From assembly GCA_902620285.1 (NCBI GenBank), contig CACNHT010000001.1, forward strand, positions 1 through 64,000: DNA of 64,000 nucleotides, written 5' to 3'. The position numbers and the translations under genes are program-made. The DNA is from an uncultured Alphaproteobacteria bacterium (lineage in GTDB: Bacteria > Pseudomonadota > Alphaproteobacteria > HIMB59 > GCA-002718135). This document shows positions 27,515 to 35,514 of the stretch, in pieces. The notes beneath the pieces are model-generated. The model had not been told where the DNA came from and made no database searches. It saw only the letters and a list, made by a program, of their open reading frames with translations. The number at the start of each line of letters is the position of its first letter. Position 1 is the first letter of the stretch.

Positions 27515-28849
27515 ATGAGTATTTTTAAAAGCATCAAATTTGAATTACTTATTTTAGTATTAATTACATTAAGTATTTTTGCTTCTTTTAATTTAGATCT
27601 TTTTTTTTATAGTTATTTTATAAACTTAAGTGATTGGACAAATGGAGTTTTTCTAAAAGAATTTTTTTCAGAAATAACAAAACTTGGTAGTTCGTCTTGG
27701 TATTTTTCTATTACAATAATAGGCTTTGTTATTTTTTATACAAACAACAGACTTCAAATCATAAAAACCAAATCAGCAAAAAATCTTTCTAATTTTTTTA
27801 TTTCTTCTTTTGTATATATTTTAACAGTTGGGATGGTTACTCAAATTATAAAACATATAGTGGGAAGACCCAGACCAAATCATACTAATTTCGAAGACGT
27901 TTTTAGTTTTGAATATTTTACCATGGAGTCAAATTTTCATTCTTTCCCCTCTGGACACTCTTCTACAATATTTATCGTTTGCTTTATTTTGGCTTCTGTA
28001 CTTCCAAAATTAAAATATTTTTTTTATTTTTTAACTTCAATTATTGCTTTTAGTCGAGTTATTGTGAGCGCACACTTTTTTACAGATATTGTTGCTGGAG
28101 CAATTTTAGCGCTAATATTATTTAAGGTTTTAAATAAATTAATAGAAAATAAATATAATAAATACAAATTTTTGAATTTAATTCCTGAGAAAAATTCTGA
28201 GATTTTTTATTACATTTTAATTTTGTTTTTTAGTTGTGTATTTGTGACTGCGGGCCCATCCTTAGATTTATATATATCATCTTTGTTTTATAAGGGGGCA
28301 TCACAATTTGAATTACAAAGTTTTGATTTTGCTTCAATATTGTTCAGAGATATTTTATTACCACTAATACTAATTTATATTTTAATTTTACCAATAATTG
28401 GGCGTTTCTTAAAAATTGATAAAATTTTTTTTAATTATAAGTTTTCTATTAAGGAAATAATTTTGTTATGGATTTCTCAAATTATTAGCATTTTAATATT
28501 TGTAAATCTTATACTAAAAAATTTTTGGGGCAGGGCAAGACCAAACGATGTAGTGGAGTTGGGTGGAAAAGAGTCTTTTTCTCCGTGGTTTGAAATAAGA
28601 AATGCTTGCGAAACAAATTGCTCCTTTGTTTCAGGCGATGCCTCTGTTGGCTTTTCAATTATAATTCTATATTTAATCACAAAAAATATAATTTTCCTCT
28701 ATGCAAGCTTTGTTGCTGGTTTTGTATTTGGCTTGATTAGAATAATGGCTGGTGGTCATTTTTTAAGTGACATTTTTTTTGCTGGCTTTTTTATTGTAAT
28801 TTTAAATATAATTTTATTTGAATTGTATAAAAAATATTATGCTAAATAA
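27515..28849 (+). CDS. tandem PAP2 phosphatase (two-domain membrane protein)
   Basis: Inner-membrane protein of 444 residues with two complete PAP2/acid-phosphatase domains. Domain 1 (about residues 50-215) has KHIVGRPRP, FPSGHSS and SRVIVSAHFFTDIVAG, an intact catalytic set. Domain 2 (about 225-440) has GRARPND, SFVSGDASVGF and RIMAGGHFLSDIFF; its PSGH motif is changed to VSGDA. PAP2 enzymes of this type dephosphorylate lipid A, undecaprenyl or phosphatidyl phosphates. A GT39 glycosyltransferase gene overlaps its 3' end, suggesting envelope-lipid modification. Usual family members have a single domain. Confidence 0.88.
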   Translation: MSIFKSIKFELLILVLITLSIFASFNLDLFFYSYFINLSDWTNGVFLKEFFSEITKLGSSSWYFSITIIGFVIFYTNNRLQIIKTKSAKNLSNFFISSFVYILTVGMVTQIIKHIVGRPRPNHTNFEDVFSFEYFTMESNFHSFPSGHSSTIFIVCFILASVLPKLKYFFYFLTSIIAFSRVIVSAHFFTDIVAGAILALILFKVLNKLIENKYNKYKFLNLIPEKNSEIFYYILILFFSCVFVTAGPSLDLYISSLFYKGASQFELQSFDFASILFRDILLPLILIYILILPIIGRFLKIDKIFFNYKFSIKEIILLWISQIISILIFVNLILKNFWGRARPNDVVELGGKESFSPWFEIRNACETNCSFVSGDASVGFSIIILYLITKNIIFLYASFVAGFVFGLIRIMAGGHFLSDIFFAGFFIVILNIILFELYKKYYAK

Positions 28850-30224
28850 AATTCTATTGCCATCATTTATTGTTTTACTTTTATTAAAAATTGGCGCCTT
28901 AAATTTTACTACTTTTAATTTATTTGGTGATGAAGCACAGTATTGGCTATGGTCAAAAGATATTGACCTTGGTTATTTTTCGAAACCCCCTTTTTTATCC
29001 TGGGTAATAAGAGTTTATACAGAAATATTAGGCAATAGTTTTATTGCATTAAAACTTCTCCCATCGTTTGTTTATTTATTGATTGCGTGGAGTATTTATC
29101 ATCTTTTAATTAACGCTGGATTAAATAAAAAAGATTCATTAGCAGGTTGTTTAATTTTTTTATTTATACCCGCTGTTTCTTTTTCATCTTTTATAATTAG
29201 TACTGATCTTTTTTTATTATTATTTTGGACACTTTCACTTAATGAATTAATTAAGATCAATGGTGAACATAGCTTAAAAAATTATATATTATTAGGTATT
29301 TTTCTGGGGTTAGGTTTTTTATCAAAATACGCAGCTATATATTTTGTGATTTGTTTATTTGTTTTAATTTTATTTGATAAAAGATTTAGAAAAATTTTTT
29401 TGGATAATTTATTTGGTTTTTGTCTTACTTTTTTGTGTGCATTTGTAATTATCGTACCAAATATTATTTGGAACTTTAATAATGACTGGATAACACTTCA
29501 TCATACTTCGGATAATGCAAATTTTGGAAATATTGAAATAGATCTCATTAGAGGTTTAGAATTTTTGTTAATTCAAGTTTTAATGTTAGGCCCGTTTATG
29601 GTTTTGGGTGGGTTATTTAGGTTTAACAAATGGAACTATATTCAAAAAATTTTTTTAATATTTTCAATACCTATAATTTTAATTGTTTTGGTAGAAGCTA
29701 TTATTGTTAGAGCTAATGCAAATTGGGCTGCTCCAGCTTTAATTTCTTTGTTTGCTCTTTTATATATTAGAATTAATAATTCTTTTTTAAAGATAGCTAA
29801 TTACATGTTTAATTTTATTGTCTGCTTTATTCTTTTTGTAATGATTGGAATGAGCTATCCGTCTAAAATTTTTGACCGAATAAATGGTATAAATGATTAT
29901 GCTCTAAAAATTTACAGTGGTTCTTCAGATGGTGTCGTAAAAAATATAGTAGTTTCAGATCGGCTTTTATTTTCAAGCCTTAATTTTGAATTAAAAGATA
30001 AGGATATTAATTTCTATATGCCACATAAAGAAGGCAGTGAAATAACAAACCATTTTAAAATAGTGTCTCCTCTTAATAAACATATAAATGAAAACTTTAC
30101 TTTAATTGGGAGCCCCTCAGATATAAATTATTTAGAGAATGAATATAAGTTGCTAAAAATAAATTCGCCTGATCAGAAATTTACAAAAAGAAAACTTGAT
30201 GTTTACGAGGTTGTCTTTGAATAA
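28839..30224 (+). CDS. GT39-family (ArnT/PMT-like) glycosyltransferase
   Basis: Polytopic membrane glycosyltransferase of 461 residues. The first loop holds the family motif FNLFGDEAQYWLWSKDIDLGYFSKPPFLSWVIR, where the acidic pair after the first helix (GDEA) is the catalytic/metal site. About ten hydrophobic segments follow, then a periplasmic C-terminal domain. Relatives move sugars from polyprenyl phosphate to lipid A or proteins. The ATG at 28839 overlaps the PAP2 stop by 11 bases; the track start (TTG 28818) seems too early. Both genes probably act on the same envelope lipid. Confidence 0.85.
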   Translation: MLNKILLPSFIVLLLLKIGALNFTTFNLFGDEAQYWLWSKDIDLGYFSKPPFLSWVIRVYTEILGNSFIALKLLPSFVYLLIAWSIYHLLINAGLNKKDSLAGCLIFLFIPAVSFSSFIISTDLFLLLFWTLSLNELIKINGEHSLKNYILLGIFLGLGFLSKYAAIYFVICLFVLILFDKRFRKIFLDNLFGFCLTFLCAFVIIVPNIIWNFNNDWITLHHTSDNANFGNIEIDLIRGLEFLLIQVLMLGPFMVLGGLFRFNKWNYIQKIFLIFSIPIILIVLVEAIIVRANANWAAPALISLFALLYIRINNSFLKIANYMFNFIVCFILFVMIGMSYPSKIFDRINGINDYALKIYSGSSDGVVKNIVVSDRLLFSSLNFELKDKDINFYMPHKEGSEITNHFKIVSPLNKHINENFTLIGSPSDINYLENEYKLLKINSPDQKFTKRKLDVYEVVFE

Positions 30225-30870
30225 ATTTCTAGTTTTTTTTATTATATTTGTAATTAATACATCGTATGCAAATAATTTTAGTGCAGAATATAAGGTCAGC
30301 ACAACAGGGATAAAAATCGGAAATTTTAGTTGGTCATTAAGTATTAATGATAATATCTATCAAACAGAAATTAATTTAAAAAATTCTGGCATTTTTTCAC
30401 CCCTATATAAATTTGAAGGAAGCTATCTTTCAACTGGGGTTATTGAAAACAACATATTTAAAACTAAGAATTATAAACAGTTTTGGAAAACGAAAAAGAA
30501 AACAAAAATAGTTATAATGTCTTTTGATGATTATTTAATTGAATTAAAACAAGAGCCTATAGAAGAAGAAATAGCTAGAGTAAACCTAAAAAACTTATTT
30601 TTATATTTTGACCCAATCACCTCTTTTATAAATATTTTAAATGGAGAAGATGAAGTAAAAACTATTGATGGAAGAAGAATTTATAGACTTAAAAAAAATC
30701 AAGACGAAGAGGAAAGTATAGTTTTAAAAATTGAAGACTACACAAATATTTGGGCTGATCATAAAAGAAATGATTTGAAAAAAATTGAATTTTTTATTGA
30801 AGATGAATTTCTTCCATATGAAATTCTTATTCATTTTAAAGAAAGGGTATTTAAGTTAGAAAGAATTTAA
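30199..30870 (+). CDS. DUF3108 periplasmic protein
   Basis: About 223 residues, with a signal peptide (SLNKFLVFFIIFVINTSYA, cleavage after SYA) and then NNFSAEYKVSTTGIKIGNFSWSLSINDNIYQTEINLKNSGIFSPLYKFEGSYLSTGVIE. This is the DUF3108 pattern, a beta-rich envelope domain found in many Proteobacteria. Function is unknown. Its 5' end overlaps the glycosyltransferase gene by about 26 bases; a TTG at 30214 is an alternative start that would still include the signal. It is the last gene of a PAP2-GT39-DUF3108 operon and overlaps the convergent Smr gene by 4 bases. Confidence 0.78.
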   Translation: MFTRLSLNKFLVFFIIFVINTSYANNFSAEYKVSTTGIKIGNFSWSLSINDNIYQTEINLKNSGIFSPLYKFEGSYLSTGVIENNIFKTKNYKQFWKTKKKTKIVIMSFDDYLIELKQEPIEEEIARVNLKNLFLYFDPITSFINILNGEDEVKTIDGRRIYRLKKNQDEEESIVLKIEDYTNIWADHKRNDLKKIEFFIEDEFLPYEILIHFKERVFKLERI

Positions 30871-31406
30871 AGCTTTTTTTTTCTTAAATAGACAAACAGA
30901 GCTCCGTCGCCCCCATGTTCAAAACCTGCGTCTTGATATGTTAAGATATATTTCTTAAGATTGTCTTCGTTTATCCAGTTTATTATTGAGTTTTTAATCT
31001 TTCCATAGAAAAGCTTGGGGTTTGTATCTTGATCATTTACAATTTTTTTATGAACCCCTTTTCCAGTAATTATAAGCAAGCATCTTTTATTCTTGTTATA
31101 ATTTTTTTTTACCTCACTTATAAATTTTTCATGTGCTTCGACTAAACCATACCCATGAAGATCAATTCTTCTATCTATATTAATTTTTCCCCTTTTAAGT
31201 TCTCTGTTAACCTCACCAAATGATAGTTTAAATTCTGAGCTACTAGCCCTGTGTTCAATTATTGTTTGTTTGTTGGTATTTGTATTATTAGTTTTTTTAT
31301 CTAATTTTACATTTTTTTTATTAGTTGTTTTCGTTTTAACTATTGAGGTATCTTTTTTAAAAGGTTTTACACCCTTCATGTTTTTTAAAAAAAAATCTTC
31401 TTCCAT
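30867..31406 (-). CDS. Smr/MutS2-domain protein
   Basis: A 179-residue protein with a Lys/Thr/Asn-rich N-terminal half and a C-terminal Smr domain: RIDLHGYGLVEAHEKFISEVKKNYNKNKRCLLIITGKGVHKK, then GFEHGGDGALFVYLRKKK. DLHG and TGKG are the conserved nuclease-associated motifs. In Alphaproteobacteria this gene usually follows mltA and a Tim44-like gene; here a lysozyme takes the mltA place. Its start overlaps the lysozyme stop by one base. The role (nucleic-acid cleavage, possibly ribosome-linked) is inferred from other Smr proteins. Confidence 0.9.
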   Translation of the reverse strand: MEEDFFLKNMKGVKPFKKDTSIVKTKTTNKKNVKLDKKTNNTNTNKQTIIEHRASSSEFKLSFGEVNRELKRGKINIDRRIDLHGYGLVEAHEKFISEVKKNYNKNKRCLLIITGKGVHKKIVNDQDTNPKLFYGKIKNSIINWINEDNLKKYILTYQDAGFEHGGDGALFVYLRKKKL

Positions 31407-31834
31407 TATTTTTTTGTATAGTTTTTAATTAAATTCTTTACTCTTTCAGGTGTTTGTAAATACCACAAGCTGTCTAACATCTCTAGTGATGCCATGAATT
31501 TTTGTTTTTTGTTTAGAAAATAAAGCATTTTCTTAAATTTTGAGACGCCCTTTGCTCCAAGTTGAAAAATCATTTCTATTAATAATTCCTTCTCTGAAGT
31601 TGTGTGGTCTTTTTTAAAAAATATTTTTTTGTATTGTTCGTGTGCTTTTTTAAAGTCTATCTCAAACAATTCTTCAAAATATTTTTTTTTAAATTTTTTA
31701 ATATAATATTTACTTTCTTTTTCTGTAATAAGATGACCATAACCAACGGTATAAAACCCTAATTGATCTTGATAAGGCTTATCAGAATAGCCCTCATTTT
31801 TTTTAATTCGGTCTTTGAGTTCTTTAAAGGACAA
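31406..31834 (-). CDS. T4-type (GH24) lysozyme-like protein
   Basis: A 142-residue protein resembling phage T4-type muramidases, which cut the glycan of peptidoglycan. LKDRIKKNEGYSDKPYQDQLGFYTVGYGHLITEKES carries the catalytic Glu (of NEGY), the Asp (of QDQLG) and the Thr of YTVGYGH in the family spacing. The C-terminal lobe has EMIFQLGAKGVSKFKKMLYFLN. There is no signal peptide, so its route to the wall is unclear. It sits between Tim44-like and Smr genes, the slot normally held by the lytic transglycosylase mltA. It starts 3 bases after the Tim44-like stop. Confidence 0.85.
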   Translation of the reverse strand: MSFKELKDRIKKNEGYSDKPYQDQLGFYTVGYGHLITEKESKYYIKKFKKKYFEELFEIDFKKAHEQYKKIFFKKDHTTSEKELLIEMIFQLGAKGVSKFKKMLYFLNKKQKFMASLEMLDSLWYLQTPERVKNLIKNYTKK

Positions 31835-31837
31835 CTA

Positions 31838-32419
31838 TTAAGTTTGAGTTAATATCCATATAGGACTAGAAGAGTTTACTGGTTTTTCAAAAGTCCAGGT
31901 ATCTTTATTTTTAACAATAGAACCCTCATCATTATTTAACATCTGTTCACTAATAAAATTGACCGATATTGATATTGTGTCATTTTCTACTTTTGCATCT
32001 GCAATGCCTTCTACAATAAGTGAATAAAACTGAGATTCTGGATTGTTTGTTTTTTCATCAATCGCTTTTTCAAAAGCAGAATAAACATCTTTAGACACAA
32101 GGTTTTTCAGTGTTTTTTTATCTCCATTGTTGAAAGATGAAATTATAATTTCAAAAGCTTTCTTGGCACCATCAAGAAACTCTCTGTGATTAAAATTATT
32201 TACTTTTTTATATACTGCTTCAAGCTTTGTCTCATTATCCATTAGTGATGGTATTTTTTGAACATCTTCTTGTTTTTTGGTTTCTTGAGGTTTTGGCTCT
32301 GAAATGTTTTTTTGAAATCCTGTTCTTTTCCCCAGAACACTCCTTAGTCTATAAATAATAAATCCAGCAATAGCTGCGAAAATTAGAATATCAAAAAATT
32401 GAAGGTCGCCGTAAATCAT
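31838..32419 (-). CDS. Tim44-like domain protein
   Basis: A 193-residue protein with one N-terminal membrane helix (FFDILIFAAIAGFIIYRLRSVLG), a charged linker, and a C-terminal Tim44-like/MBA1 domain (FNHREFLDGAKKAFEIIISSFNNGDKKTLKNLVSKDVYSAFEKAI). Bacterial Tim44-like proteins are inner-membrane anchored; their role is not settled. TimA of Caulobacter is the best-known relative. It forms an operon with the lysozyme and Smr genes and follows dnaQ by 30 bases. Confidence 0.88.
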   Translation of the reverse strand: MIYGDLQFFDILIFAAIAGFIIYRLRSVLGKRTGFQKNISEPKPQETKKQEDVQKIPSLMDNETKLEAVYKKVNNFNHREFLDGAKKAFEIIISSFNNGDKKTLKNLVSKDVYSAFEKAIDEKTNNPESQFYSLIVEGIADAKVENDTISISVNFISEQMLNNDEGSIVKNKDTWTFEKPVNSSSPIWILTQT

Positions 32420-32449
32420 TTGATTTTAATATAATAACTTTTTTAAATA

Positions 32450-33124
32450 TTAATAGTTAAATTTTTTCCAAAGGGGGCTTTTTAGTTTTTTTAACATTTC
32501 TTTGTGAGCAAGATAATCTTCTTTATTAACTTCTATTATTTTGGTTTTTGTTTCGTTTTTGTTGTTAATTTGTGTGTTTTTTTCGTCAATGTTTGAGTTC
32601 AGCTCCATAGAAAATTGCTTACCCCCTCTTAACTCTAAATAAACTGCTGCTAGAAGTTGGGAGTCAAGCAAGGCTCCGTGAAATGATCTATCTGATAAAT
32701 CAATGTTAAATCTTCTACATAAATAGTCGAGGTTAGCTATTCTTGTGTTTAGAACTTCTCTTGCAAGAGAAACTGTGTCAACTACAGGATTATCTAAATG
32801 AGGTAATCCTAAGATTGACAACTCATTATTTATAAAACCTAAATCAAATGATGCATTGTGAATTATTAATGTGTCATTTTTCAAAAAATTTAAGAGTTCT
32901 TTGTGGTTTTCTTCAAATGGTTTTTGTTGATTAAGAAAATCATCTGAAAGACCCACAATGTTTTTTGCTCCTTCGCTTATACTTCTGTCTGGTTTGCAAT
33001 AAAACTGGAGTGTGTTTCCTGTAGGAACATAGTTTTTGAGCTCCACACAACCAACTTCTATTATTCTGTCACCAGTCTTGTAATCAAGGCCTGTGGTTTC
33101 TGTATCAATTACTATTTCTCTCAT
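32450..33124 (-). CDS. dnaQ: DNA polymerase III epsilon subunit
   Basis: Proofreading 3'-5' exonuclease of the replicase, 224 residues. DEDDh motifs: EIVIDTETTGLDYKTGDRIIEVG (Asp-Glu), TLIIHNASFDLGFINNEL (Asp) and RSFHGALLDSQLLAAVYLELRGG (His-Asp). The short C-terminal tail should bind the polymerase subunit. It lies 8 bases after coaE within the maf-aroE-coaE-dnaQ run. Confidence 0.95.
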   Translation of the reverse strand: MREIVIDTETTGLDYKTGDRIIEVGCVELKNYVPTGNTLQFYCKPDRSISEGAKNIVGLSDDFLNQQKPFEENHKELLNFLKNDTLIIHNASFDLGFINNELSILGLPHLDNPVVDTVSLAREVLNTRIANLDYLCRRFNIDLSDRSFHGALLDSQLLAAVYLELRGGKQFSMELNSNIDEKNTQINNKNETKTKIIEVNKEDYLAHKEMLKKLKSPLWKKFNY

Positions 33125-33132
33125 TGTATTAA

Positions 33133-33723
33133 CTATAGTTTACTTATTAGCTTATTAATCTTAATTTTATAATCCTTCAATGTCGAGTTGTTATAAATAA
33201 CATAATCAGATTTCTTTTTTCTTATAACATCAGATGTTTGAGATCGAGTTATATTCTTAAATTGGTTTTCAGTCATTTTTCTCGTTTTTTTTAATCTTAT
33301 TAACCTCACTCGTTTGGAGGCTATTATCGATATTACTTTGTTGAACTGTTTCTCTAAATTGTTTTCAAACAATAATGGTATATCAATAAATACTAATCTT
33401 GTTTTTTTTTGTTTTTCTTGTTTTATAAAATCAGACCTCTTTTTTCTTACTATTTTAAATATGTATAACTCGAGCCTTTTTCTTATCTGTTTATTTTCAA
33501 AAATAATCTTTGATATAATTCTTTTATCTATGTTTTTTTTTGAAATGGACTTAGACAAACCTATGGTACGTAAATAAGTAACAAATTTTTTATCAGGGTT
33601 TTTATATATTTTGGCCACCTGCTCATCTGAACTGTGAATTTTAAAGCCTTTTTCTTTTAATTTACTACAAAAAGTAGATTTACCAGACCCTATACCACCC
33701 GTTATTGCTATGGTTTTTGTCAT
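33133..33723 (-). CDS. coaE: dephospho-CoA kinase
   Basis: Last step of coenzyme A synthesis; 196 residues. The P-loop is ITGGIGSGKSTFCSKL at the N-terminus, followed by FKIHSSDEQVAKIY. LVFIDIPLLFENNLEKQFNKVISI is the substrate-side family motif. It is Lys-rich relative to most CoaE, in line with the strong AT bias. It lies between aroE (21 bases) and dnaQ (8 bases). Confidence 0.94.
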   Translation of the reverse strand: MTKTIAITGGIGSGKSTFCSKLKEKGFKIHSSDEQVAKIYKNPDKKFVTYLRTIGLSKSISKKNIDKRIISKIIFENKQIRKRLELYIFKIVRKKRSDFIKQEKQKKTRLVFIDIPLLFENNLEKQFNKVISIIASKRVRLIRLKKTRKMTENQFKNITRSQTSDVIRKKKSDYVIYNNSTLKDYKIKINKLISKL

Positions 33724-33744
33724 TAAATTTTTTTATAAATAGAG

Positions 33745-34506
33745 TTAAGCATTTTTTTTATCTACAGATGGGTTTTTGCCAAACCACATTTTAAAACACG
33801 GCTTAGCCTGTTCGATCAACATTGATATTCCGTAAATCTTTTTATTCTTTGGAAACTGTTTAAGAAATGAAGTGTTTTTGGGGTTGTAAACAATGTCGCT
33901 TACTATTGTGGATTTGGTTATAAGTTTTAGGTGTTTTTTCAATATGGGGTTTATTGGTGTGGTATTAATTATTAAAAAAACTCCCTCAAGGTGTGTTTCA
34001 AGATCGTTATATGTTTTTGTGTACTCAGTCTTATTTGAGTACTTAATTTTTTTCTTAGATCTATTGAAAATTAAAATATCCTTAAACCCCCTCTTCTTTA
34101 AAACATAGTGAATGGCGTGTGAAGCACCCCCATAACCCAGAATAACAACTTTTTTGTTTTTGGTTTTTTTAATATTTGGCAAACTTTTGTAATATCCTGT
34201 CCAATCAGTATTGGTCCCATTTATAGTTTTTTTATTTGTTACACAATTTACGGCACCAATTTTTTTTGCATGGGTGTCTATTTTACCAAGGTGTTTGATA
34301 ATTTTGCTTTTAAATGGAATGGTCACATTTAAGCCAAGCGTGTCTTTTTTTTTCAAAACCTCCTTTATTTTTTTATGAAAGTTTTTTTTTGTAAGCTCTA
34401 AATATCCATAACTTGCTTTAATGTTATATTTTTTAAACCAATAATTAAATATTGTTGGTGAAAGACTTTTAGATGCCCTGTTCCCAACTACGTAAAGTTT
34501 TTTCAT
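33745..34506 (-). CDS. aroE: shikimate dehydrogenase
   Basis: Shikimate-pathway reductase of 253 residues. VGNRASKSLSPTIFNYWFKKY binds shikimate, GLNVTIPFKSKII contains the catalytic Lys, and GTNTDWTGYYKSL is the downstream substrate motif. The NADP site is VVILGYGGASHAIHYVLKK. C-terminal SMLIEQAKPCFKMWFGKNP is conserved. Its start overlaps the maf stop by 4 bases. Confidence 0.95.
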   Translation of the reverse strand: MKKLYVVGNRASKSLSPTIFNYWFKKYNIKASYGYLELTKKNFHKKIKEVLKKKDTLGLNVTIPFKSKIIKHLGKIDTHAKKIGAVNCVTNKKTINGTNTDWTGYYKSLPNIKKTKNKKVVILGYGGASHAIHYVLKKRGFKDILIFNRSKKKIKYSNKTEYTKTYNDLETHLEGVFLIINTTPINPILKKHLKLITKSTIVSDIVYNPKNTSFLKQFPKNKKIYGISMLIEQAKPCFKMWFGKNPSVDKKNA

Positions 34507-35093
34507 TTTTTTGAATATAAATAATCTAGCAAATTAAATAAAGGCAATCCCATAACATTAAAATAATCTCCTTTTATGCTCTCAATAATATTTGGTCCCA
34601 AACTTTCTATTTGATAACATCCCACAGAGCTTAGTATTTGTTTACCTGTTCTTTTTAAGTATATTTTTATTTCACTATTATTAAGCTTTCTTATTTTAAC
34701 ATGAGTTTTTTCGTAATTTTCCCAAATTTTAGAGCCATTTAAACAAATAGTTAGTCCCGATACTATTAGGTGTGTCTTTCCTGATAGAGATATGATTTTT
34801 TTTCGGGCTTTCTCAATAGAGTTTACTTTATCTAAAATTTTTCCATTGTGATATATGACAGTATCACAGCCTAAAACAATTTTGTTGGCATACGGTTTTT
34901 GTTTACTTACACTTCTTGCTTTTTCATAAGAAAGTTTTTTTGCAAAAATCTCGGGCCTTGTTTTTCTGTTAATGTTTTTTTTAATATCTTCTTCGTTGCA
35001 GTTTGGTTTTTTTTGTATGAAATTTAATCCTGCATTTTTCAAAATTTTATATCTAGATTTACTTGAGCTAGCTAATATAAATTGTTGGTGCAT
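34503..35093 (-). CDS. maf: Maf-family nucleotide pyrophosphatase
   Basis: House-cleaning nucleoside triphosphate pyrophosphatase of about 196 residues. FILASSSKSRYKILKNAGLNF is the N-terminal signature; KIVLGCDTVIYHNGKILDKV and GLPLFNLLDYL are also typical. I chose the ATG at 35093 (MHQQFILASSS) because it places the substrate loop at the normal distance; the track start at 35126 adds an unlikely hydrophobic extension. It is divergent from rho across a 421 bp gap. Confidence 0.92.
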   Translation of the reverse strand: MHQQFILASSSKSRYKILKNAGLNFIQKKPNCNEEDIKKNINRKTRPEIFAKKLSYEKARSVSKQKPYANKIVLGCDTVIYHNGKILDKVNSIEKARKKIISLSGKTHLIVSGLTICLNGSKIWENYEKTHVKIRKLNNSEIKIYLKRTGKQILSSVGCYQIESLGPNIIESIKGDYFNVMGLPLFNLLDYLYSKK

Positions 35094-35514
35094 AAGTGTG
35101 TTAATAAAAATTATAGTTATAAACACTATTAAATATAATTTGAATTTAAGAAATAGTTCTTTTGTTTTAAAAATGTGTTGTTAACAACTTAATAACTTGT
35201 CTGAATATTATAGGGTGGGTGTTAATATATTTATTATACAAAATTAATAACAGGTTATTAGAAATTTACTGAATTGCAAATTATTTAAAAATAATAATTT
35301 TTTTCAATATTCTTTAAATTAACATTTTTGTTAGGGTTGATATTCATATGTTGGTAAATAAAGAATGATGCAATAATAAAGGTATAATTAAGCTTTTTAA
35401 CCTTACAACTAATACTACAATTAAATATATAAATTATATATTTATTATTATTTTGACATTAACTTCAATTTTGATTATTAAAAAATTTCATTTCTAAACT
35501 ACCCCAACAACATT
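35094..35514. other. 421 bp gene-free divergent gap, candidate replication-origin region
   Basis: The longest gene-free stretch in the window. It separates the minus-strand maf-aroE-coaE-dnaQ run from plus-strand rho-mnmE-mnmG-rsmG-parA-parB, gene sets that flank or lie near oriC in Alphaproteobacteria such as Caulobacter. It is extremely AT-rich, with AT-only stretches (ATTAAATATATAAATTATATATTTATTATTA near 35420), a palindrome GTTGTTAACAAC (35177-35188) and TTAA-rich spots. I did not find a convincing DnaA box (TTATCCACA with at most one change) or an exact CtrA site (TTAA-N7-TTAA). It must also hold the promoters of maf and rho. Confidence 0.35.

Noticed and set aside
35094-35514. DnaA boxes or CtrA sites in the maf-rho gap
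   Set aside because: TTATAAACA near 35117 differs at two positions from TTATCCACA, and TTAA pairs occur at spacings of 4, 5 and 10 rather than 7, so no site was annotated.
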